9,484 bases of DNA from assembly GCA_016650415.1 (NCBI GenBank), contig JAENVU010000407.1, positions 1 to 9,484 on the forward strand. The letters are read 5' to 3'. The translations under genes were made by a program, and so were the position numbers. The stretch comes from Acidimicrobiia bacterium. GTDB lineage: Bacteria > Actinomycetota > Acidimicrobiia > IMCC26256 > JAENVU01. The notes beneath the pieces are model-generated. The model was given only the letters and a program-made list of their open reading frames with translations. It was not told where the DNA came from and ran no database searches. Below are positions 1 to 6,598 of this stretch, piece after piece; positions within the stretch are counted from its first letter, which is position 1; each line of letters starts with the position of its first letter.

Positions 1-141
1 CCCATGCTCGGCGCGCAGCACATTGATTCGGTTCGCGTAGTCGGCCTCGGCGCCCGGATCCGCCGCGTGCGCGGTCTGGACCAGAGGACCGACGGCCGTC
101 GAGCTCATGATCAGCATGAGCACCGCGAGTACACGTCGCAT
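1..141 (-). CDS. Secreted CAP/SCP-domain protein, N-terminal fragment (cut by left edge)
   Basis: Only the first 47 codons are in the window; the gene continues beyond base 1. The peptide opens with MRRVLAVLMLIM, a typical signal peptide (two Arg, hydrophobic core about residues 4-22), and a likely signal peptidase I site after AHA-A near residues 24-27. It then enters DYANRINVLRAEHG, which matches the first helix of the CAP (cysteine-rich secretory/antigen 5/PR-1) domain, where bacterial members usually read INxLRAxxGL. Bacterial CAP proteins are exported; their biochemical role is mostly unknown. The ATG at 141 is supported by a purine-rich site AAAGGGAG about 9 bases upstream on the minus strand. 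The gene diverges from the metallopeptidase at 372. The domain call rests on one short motif plus the signal peptide, so it is likely but not secure. Confidence 0.72.
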   Translation of the reverse strand, partial: MRRVLAVLMLIMSSTAVGPLVQTAHAADPGAEADYANRINVLRAEHG

Positions 142-371
142 TGCAGAAACTCCCTTTGGGTGTCGAGCGATTGCTGGTGCTGGCATCTCACCGCACACTG
201 AATGGATCGGCATCCCCGCAGGAATCTTGAACGTGTCCCGCGCCACCTGCCGCCGGGCCGCTTTTGACCGTTGGTCGGTACCGGCGCCGGGGTAACGACC
301 CGGGTTGTGGGATAGACATGCGCCCGTTCCACCTCCCTGCTTCACCACCTTCAGGCCATACGGAGTGATCG

Positions 372-1322
372 ATGAAGTTCCGCAAGGGTGCCGATCTCGA
401 CACCGGTCAGGTCGACGATGAACGCGGTGCGGGTGGCGCGACCGGCGGCCTCGGCGGAGTGCTGGGTGGCTCGAACGGCGGCGGACTCGGCGACGTCCTC
501 GGCGGTGCGCTCGGCGGCGGAGGACGCGGTGGTCGCGGCAAGACGCTCGGCGGCGGCGGGATCATCGGCGTGCTGGTGCTGGTCGCGATCGTGTTCTTCG
601 CGAATCAGGGCGGCGATGGCGGTTCGTCGACGGCGCCGCGGGTTGCCGGCGACAACACCGACATCGCGCAGAGTTGCCGAACGGGCGCCGACGCGAACCA
701 GCGCCAGGACTGTCGACTCGTCGGCGTCGTCAACTCGGTGCAGAAGTACTGGCGGGGCGCCGTCCAGGGGTACACCGACACGAAGACGGTGTTGTTCACC
801 GGCCGGACGAACACCGCGTGTGGGCCGGCGTCGTCGGCGTCGGGACCGTTCTATTGCCCGGCCGACCAGTTGGTGTACATCGACCTCGGATTCTTCGACG
901 ACCTGTCCGGTCGGTTCGGCGCGAAGGGCGGTCCGTTCGCCGAGGCGTACGTCCTGGCGCACGAGTACGGACACCACGTCCAGGATCTGCTCGGGACCAA
1001 CGCGAAGGTCGGCAACGATCGTGAAGGTCCGAAATCCGCGTCGGTCCGGCTCGAACTCCAGGCCGACTGTTACGCGGGCGTGTGGGCCGCCAACGCGATC
1101 GACACCGGGTTCATCGAGCAGTTGAGCGACCAGGACATCGCCGACGGCCTCGATGCCGCGGCTGCGGTCGGCGACGATCGCATCCAGAAGGCCGCGACGG
1201 GTGCGATCAACAAGGAATCATGGACTCACGGTTCTGCGACGCAGCGCCAGAAGTGGTTCTCCATCGGTTTTCGTACGGGGAACCCCAGCCGTTGCGACAC
1301 GTTCGCTCCCGACGCCCTCTGA
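372..1322 (+). CDS. ypfJ: Neutral zinc metallopeptidase, YpfJ/Zn_peptidase family, membrane anchored
   Basis: 316 residues. Domains in order: a short charged N-terminus (MKFRKGADLDTGQVDDERG) resembling the start of YpfJ-type proteins; a glycine-rich stretch of about residues 20-63 (GGLGGVLGG-type repeats); one transmembrane helix at about 63-78; then a large domain predicted outside the membrane. The zinc site is visible: H197-E-Y-G-H201-H, with E198 as probable catalytic base, and E228 in LELQADCYAG as the likely third ligand. Six cysteines lie outside the membrane (102, 114, 150, 162, 233, 308) and could form disulfides. These features fit PF04228 (putative neutral zinc metallopeptidase). 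The family has no well-established substrate. The start is chosen because GGAG lies 7-8 bases upstream of the ATG and the N-terminus matches relatives. It is apparently monocistronic: a hairpin follows the stop. Confidence 0.88.
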   Translation: MKFRKGADLDTGQVDDERGAGGATGGLGGVLGGSNGGGLGDVLGGALGGGGRGGRGKTLGGGGIIGVLVLVAIVFFANQGGDGGSSTAPRVAGDNTDIAQSCRTGADANQRQDCRLVGVVNSVQKYWRGAVQGYTDTKTVLFTGRTNTACGPASSASGPFYCPADQLVYIDLGFFDDLSGRFGAKGGPFAEAYVLAHEYGHHVQDLLGTNAKVGNDREGPKSASVRLELQADCYAGVWAANAIDTGFIEQLSDQDIADGLDAAAAVGDDRIQKAATGAINKESWTHGSATQRQKWFSIGFRTGNPSRCDTFAPDAL

Positions 1323-1333
1323 CCGGGTGCGGT

Positions 1334-1357
1334 CGGCGGGCTCCGGTTGGCCCGCCG
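1334..1357 (+). terminator. Hairpin after the metallopeptidase gene, probable terminator
   Basis: A perfect 8-bp stem, CGGCGGGC (1334-1341) and GCCCGCCG (1350-1357), with an 8-base loop begins 11 bases after the stop codon at 1322. No T-run follows, which is common for terminators in GC-rich actinobacteria, so termination is inferred from structure and position only. Confidence 0.5.
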
Positions 1358-1372
1358 GGGACCGAACGCACG

Positions 1373-1388
1373 CGAGAACGCGTTCTCG
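1373..1388. promoter_or_regulatory. Perfect 16-bp palindrome, candidate TetR/KstR-like operator
   Basis: CGAGAACGCGTTCTCG is identical to its reverse complement. The core AGAAC-N2-GTTCT matches the inner part of the mycobacterial KstR motif TNNAACNNGTTNNA; the outermost T/A are G/C here. It lies 48 bases before the ATG of the first acyl-CoA dehydrogenase and covers the place where a -35 element would sit relative to a TACAGT hexamer at 1399-1404. The regulator is not in the window. KstR controls sterol-degradation genes including fadE pairs, so the match is suggestive; any TetR-family protein could be the partner. Confidence 0.5.
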
Positions 1389-1398
1389 TCGGCTTGGC

Positions 1399-1404
1399 TA
1401 CAGT
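1399..1404 (+). promoter_or_regulatory. Candidate -10 element for the acyl-CoA dehydrogenase operon
   Basis: TACAGT fits the actinobacterial TANNNT -10 pattern. It would place the transcript start near 1411, giving a leader of about 26 bases that contains the ribosome-binding site AGGGG (1426-1430). No consensus -35 is present; that area is occupied by the palindrome at 1373-1388, which would suit repression by promoter occlusion. Weak evidence on its own. Confidence 0.3.
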
Positions 1405-1436
1405 CCCCGAGGCCACATCCTGATCAGGGGACGCTC

Positions 1437-2613
<1,177 letters not shown>

Positions 2614-2615
<2 letters not shown>

Positions 2616-2641
2616 CCCGACGCAGACGACCCGACGCAGAG
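2614..2641 (+). repeat. 14-base tandem duplication at the 3' end of the first dehydrogenase gene
   Basis: Two adjacent units, GACCCGACGCAGAC (2614-2627) and GACCCGACGCAGAG (2628-2641), agree at 13 of 14 bases. The repeat begins inside the stop codon and fills most of the gap to the next gene. It looks like a replication-slippage product and has no evident function. Confidence 0.7.
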
Positions 2642-2656
2642 ACGAGGACGACGACG

Positions 2657-3766
2657 ATGGACTTCACCCTGACCGACGAACAGGAAGAGCTGCGGGGCCT
2701 GGCCCGCCAGATCCTGACCGACCGGATGACCCTGGGCGGGCTGCGCGCGTTCGACGAGAGCACCGACTGGTTCGACCGCGACACGTGGGCCGAGTTCGCG
2801 AAGGCGAACCTGCTCGGCGTGGCGTTGCCCGAATCCGTGGGCGGGCTCGGGTACGGGTTCCTCGAACTCTGCCTGATCCTGGAGGAACAGGGCCGGGCCG
2901 TCGCGCCGATGCCGCTGCTCCACACGTTGGTGTCGTGCGCCGGGACCATCGCCGAGTTCGGCAACGACGAGCAGCGCGCCGGGATCGCGCCGATCGTCTC
3001 CGGTGAGTCGGTCGTGACCGCCGCGTTCAGCGAGTTGGGGACGTCGGCCTACGAACCGATGACGAGTGCGACGCCGCAGGGATCCGAGTGGCGCCTGGAG
3101 GGCAAGAAGGTCTGCGTGCCGATGGCGCATGTGTGCGACCGCGTCCTCGTCCCGGCCCGGGTCGGTGACGACATCGGGATGTTCCTGGTGAAGGTCGACC
3201 AGCCCGGGGTGAGCCTCGAGCGCCAGGACGTCACCAATCACGAGCCGCAGTTCGTCATGCACCTCGACGGCGCGACCGTCGAGGACTCGTACCGCATCGG
3301 CGAGCTGGCACAGGGGCGCGAGATCCTGCGCTATGCGGTCCAGCGGACGATCGTCGGAATCTGCGCGATCGTCACCGGTGCGTGCCAGGAGGCGTTGCGC
3401 ATCACCGCCCAGTACACCACCGAACGCAAGCAGTTCGATCGCGCGATCGGAACCTTCCAGGCCGTCGGCCAGCGGATGGCCGACGCCTACATCGACACGC
3501 AGGCCATCGAACTCACGATGCTGCAAGCGGCGACGAAGCTCGCCGCGGGCGAAGACGCCGGGATGGAAGTCGCGACCGCAAAGTTCTGGGCGTCCGAGGC
3601 CGGGAGCCGCGTCGGCCATGCCGCACTCCACGTGCACGGCGGTATTTGCATCGATCTCGACTACCCGATCCACCGGTACTTCCAGTGGATCAAGCAGCTC
3701 GAGTTCACGCTCGGTTCCGAGACCGAGCAGCTCCGCGACCTCGGCCGGTTGATCGCGGCGGGTTGA
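2657..3766 (+). CDS. Acyl-CoA dehydrogenase, non-catalytic-type partner subunit
   Basis: 369 residues beginning MDFTLTDEQEELRGLARQIL, a typical acyl-CoA dehydrogenase N-terminus. A GAGG purine run precedes the ATG. The C-terminal domain is recognisable from YTTERKQFDRAIGTFQAVGQR (Arg and Gln of the FAD-binding segment) and the HVHGGI...YPIHRYF segment. Both known positions of the catalytic base appear to be lost: Q229 (AVQRTIVG) stands where helix-G enzymes have Glu, and the C-terminal EGT motif is replaced by LGSE around L352-E355. The middle signature is also degenerate (FSELGTSAYEPM in place of TEPGAGSD-like). This matches the second subunit of mycobacterial FadE26/27- and FadE28/29-type alpha2beta2 enzymes, in which one subunit supplies the catalytic Glu. 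Co-directional, 41 bases behind its partner, so one operon. Residue alignment was done by eye. Confidence 0.85.
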   Translation: MDFTLTDEQEELRGLARQILTDRMTLGGLRAFDESTDWFDRDTWAEFAKANLLGVALPESVGGLGYGFLELCLILEEQGRAVAPMPLLHTLVSCAGTIAEFGNDEQRAGIAPIVSGESVVTAAFSELGTSAYEPMTSATPQGSEWRLEGKKVCVPMAHVCDRVLVPARVGDDIGMFLVKVDQPGVSLERQDVTNHEPQFVMHLDGATVEDSYRIGELAQGREILRYAVQRTIVGICAIVTGACQEALRITAQYTTERKQFDRAIGTFQAVGQRMADAYIDTQAIELTMLQAATKLAAGEDAGMEVATAKFWASEAGSRVGHAALHVHGGICIDLDYPIHRYFQWIKQLEFTLGSETEQLRDLGRLIAAG

Positions 3767-3774
3767 TCGCGGCC
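3747..3774 (+). repeat. 14-base tandem duplication spanning the stop of the second dehydrogenase gene
   Basis: GGTTGATCGCGGCG (3747-3760) is followed directly by GGTTGATCGCGGCC (3761-3774), 13 of 14 identical. The unit is not a multiple of three, yet both copies can read LIAAG-stop: copy one in the gene's frame (stop at 3764-3766) and copy two in another frame (stop at 3778-3780). The duplication therefore kept the same C-terminus. Confidence 0.7.
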
Positions 3775-3787
3775 GGCTGAGGGCCGG
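3773..3787 (+). terminator. Short hairpin between convergent genes, weak terminator candidate
   Basis: CCGGC (3773-3777) and GCCGG (3783-3787) form a 5-bp stem with a 5-base loop in the 39-base gap between the dehydrogenase stop and the convergent csoR stop. No T-run is present. In such GC-rich DNA a 5-bp stem can arise by chance; position is the main support. Confidence 0.25.
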
Positions 3788-3805
3788 ACGCGCGCGACCC
3801 GGCGG

Positions 3806-4087
3806 TCAGCTCACGATCCGCCCGATCGCGGCCATCAGCTCGTCGGCCTGGGCATCGGGGTCGGTGGGTCCCCCGTGGCCGCCCGCCAGACAGTGGCGGG
3901 TGTGCCCGTCGAGCAGTCCGAGCGCCACCCGGTCCAACGCGGATCTCACCGCGGCGATCTGGGTAAGCACGTCGATGCAGTACCGGTCCTCCTCGACCAT
4001 CCCCTTGATCCCGCGCACCTGTCCCTCGATGCGGGACAGGCGGTTCTGCAGTTGCTGCTTGGTGGCGGTGTAGCCGCGCTCGGTCAC
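3806..4087 (-). CDS. csoR: CsoR-family copper-sensing transcriptional repressor
   Basis: 93 residues, all-helical DUF156 family, the usual length. The N-terminal helix GYTATKQQLQNRLSRIEGQV is a hallmark of the CsoR/RcnR fold, which binds DNA as a tetramer without a helix-turn-helix. The Cu(I) ligand set is intact: C37 in RYCIDVL and H62-x3-C66 in GHTRHC, corresponding to C36, H61 and C65 of M. tuberculosis CsoR. This argues against the nickel (RcnR), formaldehyde (FrmR) and sulfur (CstR) members. The start is GTG at 4087, with GGAGG four bases upstream. The gene diverges from the chaperone/ATPase operon and shares with it a spacer carrying two palindromic operators, so it is expected to repress both itself and the efflux genes until copper binds. 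It converges on the dehydrogenase gene with a 39-base gap. Confidence 0.92.
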   Translation of the reverse strand: MTERGYTATKQQLQNRLSRIEGQVRGIKGMVEEDRYCIDVLTQIAAVRSALDRVALGLLDGHTRHCLAGGHGGPTDPDAQADELMAAIGRIVS

Positions 4088-4122
4088 TCGACCTCCGGAC
4101 TGTCGATCACTCGGACCTTGAC

Positions 4123-4128
4123 ATTATA
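4123..4128 (-). promoter_or_regulatory. -10 element of the divergent csoR promoter
   Basis: Read on the minus strand, 4128-4123 is a perfect TATAAT, predicting a start near 4116 and a leader of about 29 bases that contains the GGAGG of csoR. The matching -35 (around 4145-4152) is poor. The hexamer overlaps the left arm of the first operator and touches the copZ -35 at base 4123, so the two promoters interlock and could not both be occupied freely. Confidence 0.55.
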
Positions 4129-4142
4129 CCCCAGGTGGGTAT
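4126..4142. promoter_or_regulatory. CsoR-like operator 1
   Basis: ATACCCCAGGTGGGTAT is an inverted repeat with perfect 6-base arms, ATACCC and GGGTAT, around 5 bases. GC-rich cores flanked by ATA/TAT are typical of CsoR-family operators. It lies between the copZ -35 and -10 and overlaps the csoR -10. Confidence 0.78.
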
Positions 4143-4149
4143 TATGGAG

Positions 4150-4166
4150 ATACCCCTAGAGGGTAT
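4150..4166. promoter_or_regulatory. CsoR-like operator 2
   Basis: ATACCCCTAGAGGGTAT has the same perfect arms as operator 1 (ATACCC, N5, GGGTAT), and even the same seventh base. The two centres are 24 bp apart. This copy lies over the predicted copZ transcription start and before the ribosome-binding site GGAGGAG (4176-4182). Confidence 0.78.
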
Positions 4167-4188
4167 TTGATCCCCGGAGGAGCAGACG

Positions 4189-4398
4189 ATGAACGAGACC
4201 GCGACCGTGAATGTCCGAGGCATGAGCTGTGACCACTGCGTCAACGCCGTGAGTCGCGAAGTGGCAGGGATCCCGGGTGTGACCGGGGTCGAGGTCGAAC
4301 TCGCGACGGGTCTCGTCCGGATCGACGCGGAGCGCCCGCTCTCCGCCGCCGAGATCGCGGCTGCGATCGAGACGGCCGGCTACGAGGTCGAGCCATGA
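4189..4398 (+). CDS. copZ: CopZ-like copper metallochaperone (single HMA domain)
   Basis: 69 residues, one heavy-metal-associated domain with the beta-alpha-beta-beta-alpha-beta pattern of the family. The Cu(I) site is G11-M-S-C14-D-H-C17, the MxCxxC motif; the end reads AAIETAGYEVEP, a standard HMA finish. The Asp-His between the two cysteines is close to the common SCxHC chaperone form. It should carry Cu(I) in the cytosol and hand it to the ATPase or to CsoR. A strong GGAGGAG lies 6 bases before the ATG. The stop overlaps the start of the ATPase gene (ATGA at 4395-4398), so translation of the two is probably coupled. A MerP-like role is less likely: there is no signal peptide and no mer gene nearby. 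Confidence 0.92.
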   Translation: MNETATVNVRGMSCDHCVNAVSREVAGIPGVTGVEVELATGLVRIDAERPLSAAEIAAAIETAGYEVEP

Positions 4399-6491
4399 GT
4401 ACTCCGGTGCCTGACACCTCCGGCCCCGAGTCGGCCCATGCCGGGCACGACCAGCACGACGGGCACGAGTCGACCCACGACGGTCACGACGGTCACGGTG
4501 CTCACGACGGACATGCCGGTCACGACAAGCACGCCGGCCACGACCCGGAAGCGTTCCGGCGCCGGTTCTGGCTGTCGTTGGCATTGACGATTCCGCTCGT
4601 GCTGACGAGCGACATGGTCATGCACTGGTTCGGCTACTCACTCGATTTCCGCGGCATGTTCCTGGTCGGGCCCGTCCTCGGTTCGTTCGTCTTCTTCTGG
4701 GGCGGATGGCAGTTTCTCGAAGGGGGCGCACGCGAGATCCGCGACCGGCAGCCCGGCATGATGCTGCTGATCTCGATGGCGATCACGGTCGCGTACACCG
4801 CCTCGATGGCGATGAGCCTCGGGTGGTTCGAACTCGACTTCTGGTGGGAACTTGCCGCCCTCGTGACCATCATGCTGCTCGGTCACTGGCAGGAGATGAA
4901 GGCGATCGGCCAGGCGCGCGGCGCGCTCGCCGCGCTCGCCGAACTGATCCCCGACGACGCGGAACGGGTCGGGGCGGACGGCACGATCGAGGCGGTGTCG
5001 ATCGGCGAGCTGCAGGCCGGCGACCTCGTGCTGGTGCGCTCGGGCGGACGCGTCCCGGCGGACGGCGAGATCGTCGAAGGTGAAGCGGAACTCGACGAGT
5101 CGATGATCACCGGGGAATCGCGCCCGGTCGCGAAGGGCTCGGGTGACGGGGTCGTCGCCGGCACCGTGGCCACGGACTCCTCGCTCCGCGTGCGGGTCAC
5201 CGCGGTCGGAGACGACACCGCCCTGGCCGGCATCCAGCGCATGGTCGCGGACGCTCAGGCGTCCAGCAGTCGGGCCCAGGTCCTCGCCGATCGGTTCGCG
5301 GCGCTCCTGTTCTATGTCGCGACGCTGACCGCGTTGGTCACCTTCGTGGTGTGGACGTTGCTCGACGGCGCCGGTACCGCGGTGACCAAGACGGTGACCG
5401 TCCTGGTCATTGCGTGCCCGCACGCCCTCGGGCTCGCGATCCCGTTGGTGATCGCGATCTCGACCGCGGTGTCGGCGCGAGCGGGGATTCTCGTCAAGGA
5501 CCGGCTTGCGCTCGAACGCATGCGGTCGGTCGACGCGGTGCTGTTCGACAAGACCGGCACCTTGACCCGGGGCAACCACATCGTCACCGGCGTTGCCGCC
5601 ACGGCCGGCCTCTCCGAGGGCGACGTCGTGACCCTCGCCGGAGCGATCGAGAGCGACAGCGAGCACCCGCTGGCCCGGGCGATCACCGCGCGGGCCGCCG
5701 AACTCGGTTCGGTGCCGACCGCCGAAGGGTTCCGGTCGCGAGCCGGTCGGGGGGTCGAGGCGAGTGTCGACGGTGTTCGGTATGCCGTCGGCGGCCCGGC
5801 GCTCGTGCGCGAGCTCGACGTCGAGGTGCCTCGCGATCTGGAGGAGCCCACGGCCGAATGGATCCGCGTCGGCGCGGCGGTCCTGTATCTCGTCCGCGCC
5901 GGGGAGATCGTGGGCGCGTTGGCCCTCCAGGACGAGATCCGTCCCGAGGCCCGCGCCGCGGTCGACGAACTCAAGGCGATGGGTGTGCAGGTGATCATGA
6001 TCACCGGCGACGCGCGCCAGGTCGCCGATGCAGTCGGTGCCGAGCTCGGGCTGGATCGGGTGATCGCCGAAGTGCTGCCGGAGGACAAGGACCGAGCGGT
6101 CGCCAACCTCCAGGAACAGGGCCTGCGGGTCGCCATGGTCGGCGACGGTGTGAACGACGCCCCGGCGCTCGCGCGGGCGGACGTCGGTCTGGCGATCGGT
6201 GCCGGGACCGACGTGGCGATCGAGTCGGCCGGGGTGGTGCTCGCGTCGAGCGATCCCCGTGCGGTCGCCGGCGTGGTCCGACTCTCCCGGGCCAGCTACC
6301 GCAAGATGGTTCAGAACCTCGCCTGGGCGGCGGGCTACAACGCGATCGCGCTCCCGCTCGCCGCCGGTGCGCTCGCCTGGGCCGGTGTCGATCTCGCTCC
6401 CGCGGTAGGCGCGGTGCTGATGAGCCTTTCGACGATCGTCGTCGCCCTCAATGCCCAGCTGCTGCGGCGGGTCCAGCTGCGGCCCGAATGA
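4395..6491 (+). CDS. copB: P1B-3 type (CopB-like) copper-exporting P-type ATPase
   Basis: 698 residues. Order: His-rich N-terminus (12 His between 15 and 49, nearly all every third residue); TM1-TM4 at about 58-79, 88-108, 121-142 and 150-170; actuator domain with T239-G-E241; TM5 about 303-322; TM6 with the metal-binding C341-P-H343; phosphorylation motif D385-KTGTLT; H424-P of the nucleotide domain (SEHPLA); G583-DGVND; TM7 with N641-x5-G-Y-N649-x4-P; TM8 with M676-S-x-S-T-x2-V-A-x-N-A687. The CPH, TM7 and TM8 patterns are those of subgroup P1B-3. It lacks an HMA domain of its own. It should pump copper (Cu+ or Cu2+; silver is possible) out of the cytosol using ATP. It overlaps copZ by four bases and lies under the CsoR-type promoter. 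No truncation is seen. Confidence 0.94.
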   Translation: MSTPVPDTSGPESAHAGHDQHDGHESTHDGHDGHGAHDGHAGHDKHAGHDPEAFRRRFWLSLALTIPLVLTSDMVMHWFGYSLDFRGMFLVGPVLGSFVFFWGGWQFLEGGAREIRDRQPGMMLLISMAITVAYTASMAMSLGWFELDFWWELAALVTIMLLGHWQEMKAIGQARGALAALAELIPDDAERVGADGTIEAVSIGELQAGDLVLVRSGGRVPADGEIVEGEAELDESMITGESRPVAKGSGDGVVAGTVATDSSLRVRVTAVGDDTALAGIQRMVADAQASSSRAQVLADRFAALLFYVATLTALVTFVVWTLLDGAGTAVTKTVTVLVIACPHALGLAIPLVIAISTAVSARAGILVKDRLALERMRSVDAVLFDKTGTLTRGNHIVTGVAATAGLSEGDVVTLAGAIESDSEHPLARAITARAAELGSVPTAEGFRSRAGRGVEASVDGVRYAVGGPALVRELDVEVPRDLEEPTAEWIRVGAAVLYLVRAGEIVGALALQDEIRPEARAAVDELKAMGVQVIMITGDARQVADAVGAELGLDRVIAEVLPEDKDRAVANLQEQGLRVAMVGDGVNDAPALARADVGLAIGAGTDVAIESAGVVLASSDPRAVAGVVRLSRASYRKMVQNLAWAAGYNAIALPLAAGALAWAGVDLAPAVGAVLMSLSTIVVALNAQLLRRVQLRPE

Positions 6492-6540
6492 GGACATCGC
6501 CCGACCAGCGAGGTCGTCAGACCACCGCTACTTCCTGATC

Positions 6541-6577
6541 CGCTCTTGGCCCTGCGGGCCGGGCCGCTCGGGCCACG
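6541..6577 (-). repeat. 37-bp palindromic intergenic repeat, copy 1
   Basis: This segment is the exact reverse complement of 9419-9455 over 37 bases; weaker similarity continues to about 6588. It contains an imperfect palindrome: TGGCCC and GGGCCA arms around GGCC-G-GGCC (about 6547-6575). It lies in the 107-base gap between the convergent ATPase and methyltransferase stops. Form and position suggest a REP-like extragenic element that may also act as a bidirectional terminator. Whether it recurs elsewhere in the genome cannot be seen here. Confidence 0.72.
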
Positions 6578-6598
6578 TCGGCGCCACGGTGTCGGGGT

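Larger units (their letters stand above)
4118..4145 (+). promoter_or_regulatory. Promoter of the copZ-copB operon
   Basis: A perfect -35 TTGACA (4118-4123), a 16-base spacer and TATTAT (4140-4145; one mismatch to TATAAT) predict a start near 4152, 37 bases before the copZ ATG. The first CsoR-like operator fills the spacer and enters the -10; the second covers the predicted start. This is a strong sigma-70-type promoter kept off by steric repression. Confidence 0.75.

Noticed and set aside
264..304. TTGACC at 264-269 as a -35 for the metallopeptidase, and a nearby CCGGG/CCCGG inverted repeat at 287-303
   Set aside because: No -10-like hexamer lies at proper distance, and short GC palindromes are expected by chance here. 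The gap 142-371 between the two divergent genes must hold their promoters, but none can be fixed from sequence alone.
1373..1388. The palindrome as an SOS/LexA box
   Set aside because: The actinobacterial LexA site has four bases between GAAC and GTTC; here there are two.
1347..1436. A longer N-terminus for the first acyl-CoA dehydrogenase (start at 1347)
   Set aside because: The extra 30 residues cross the palindrome and the candidate promoter, do not resemble the family, and ATG 1437 has a well-spaced AGGGG.
4395..6491. The ATPase as CopA (CPC-type) or a Zn/Cd pump
   Set aside because: TM6 reads CPH, there is no HMA domain in the protein, and TM7/TM8 match the P1B-3 pattern.
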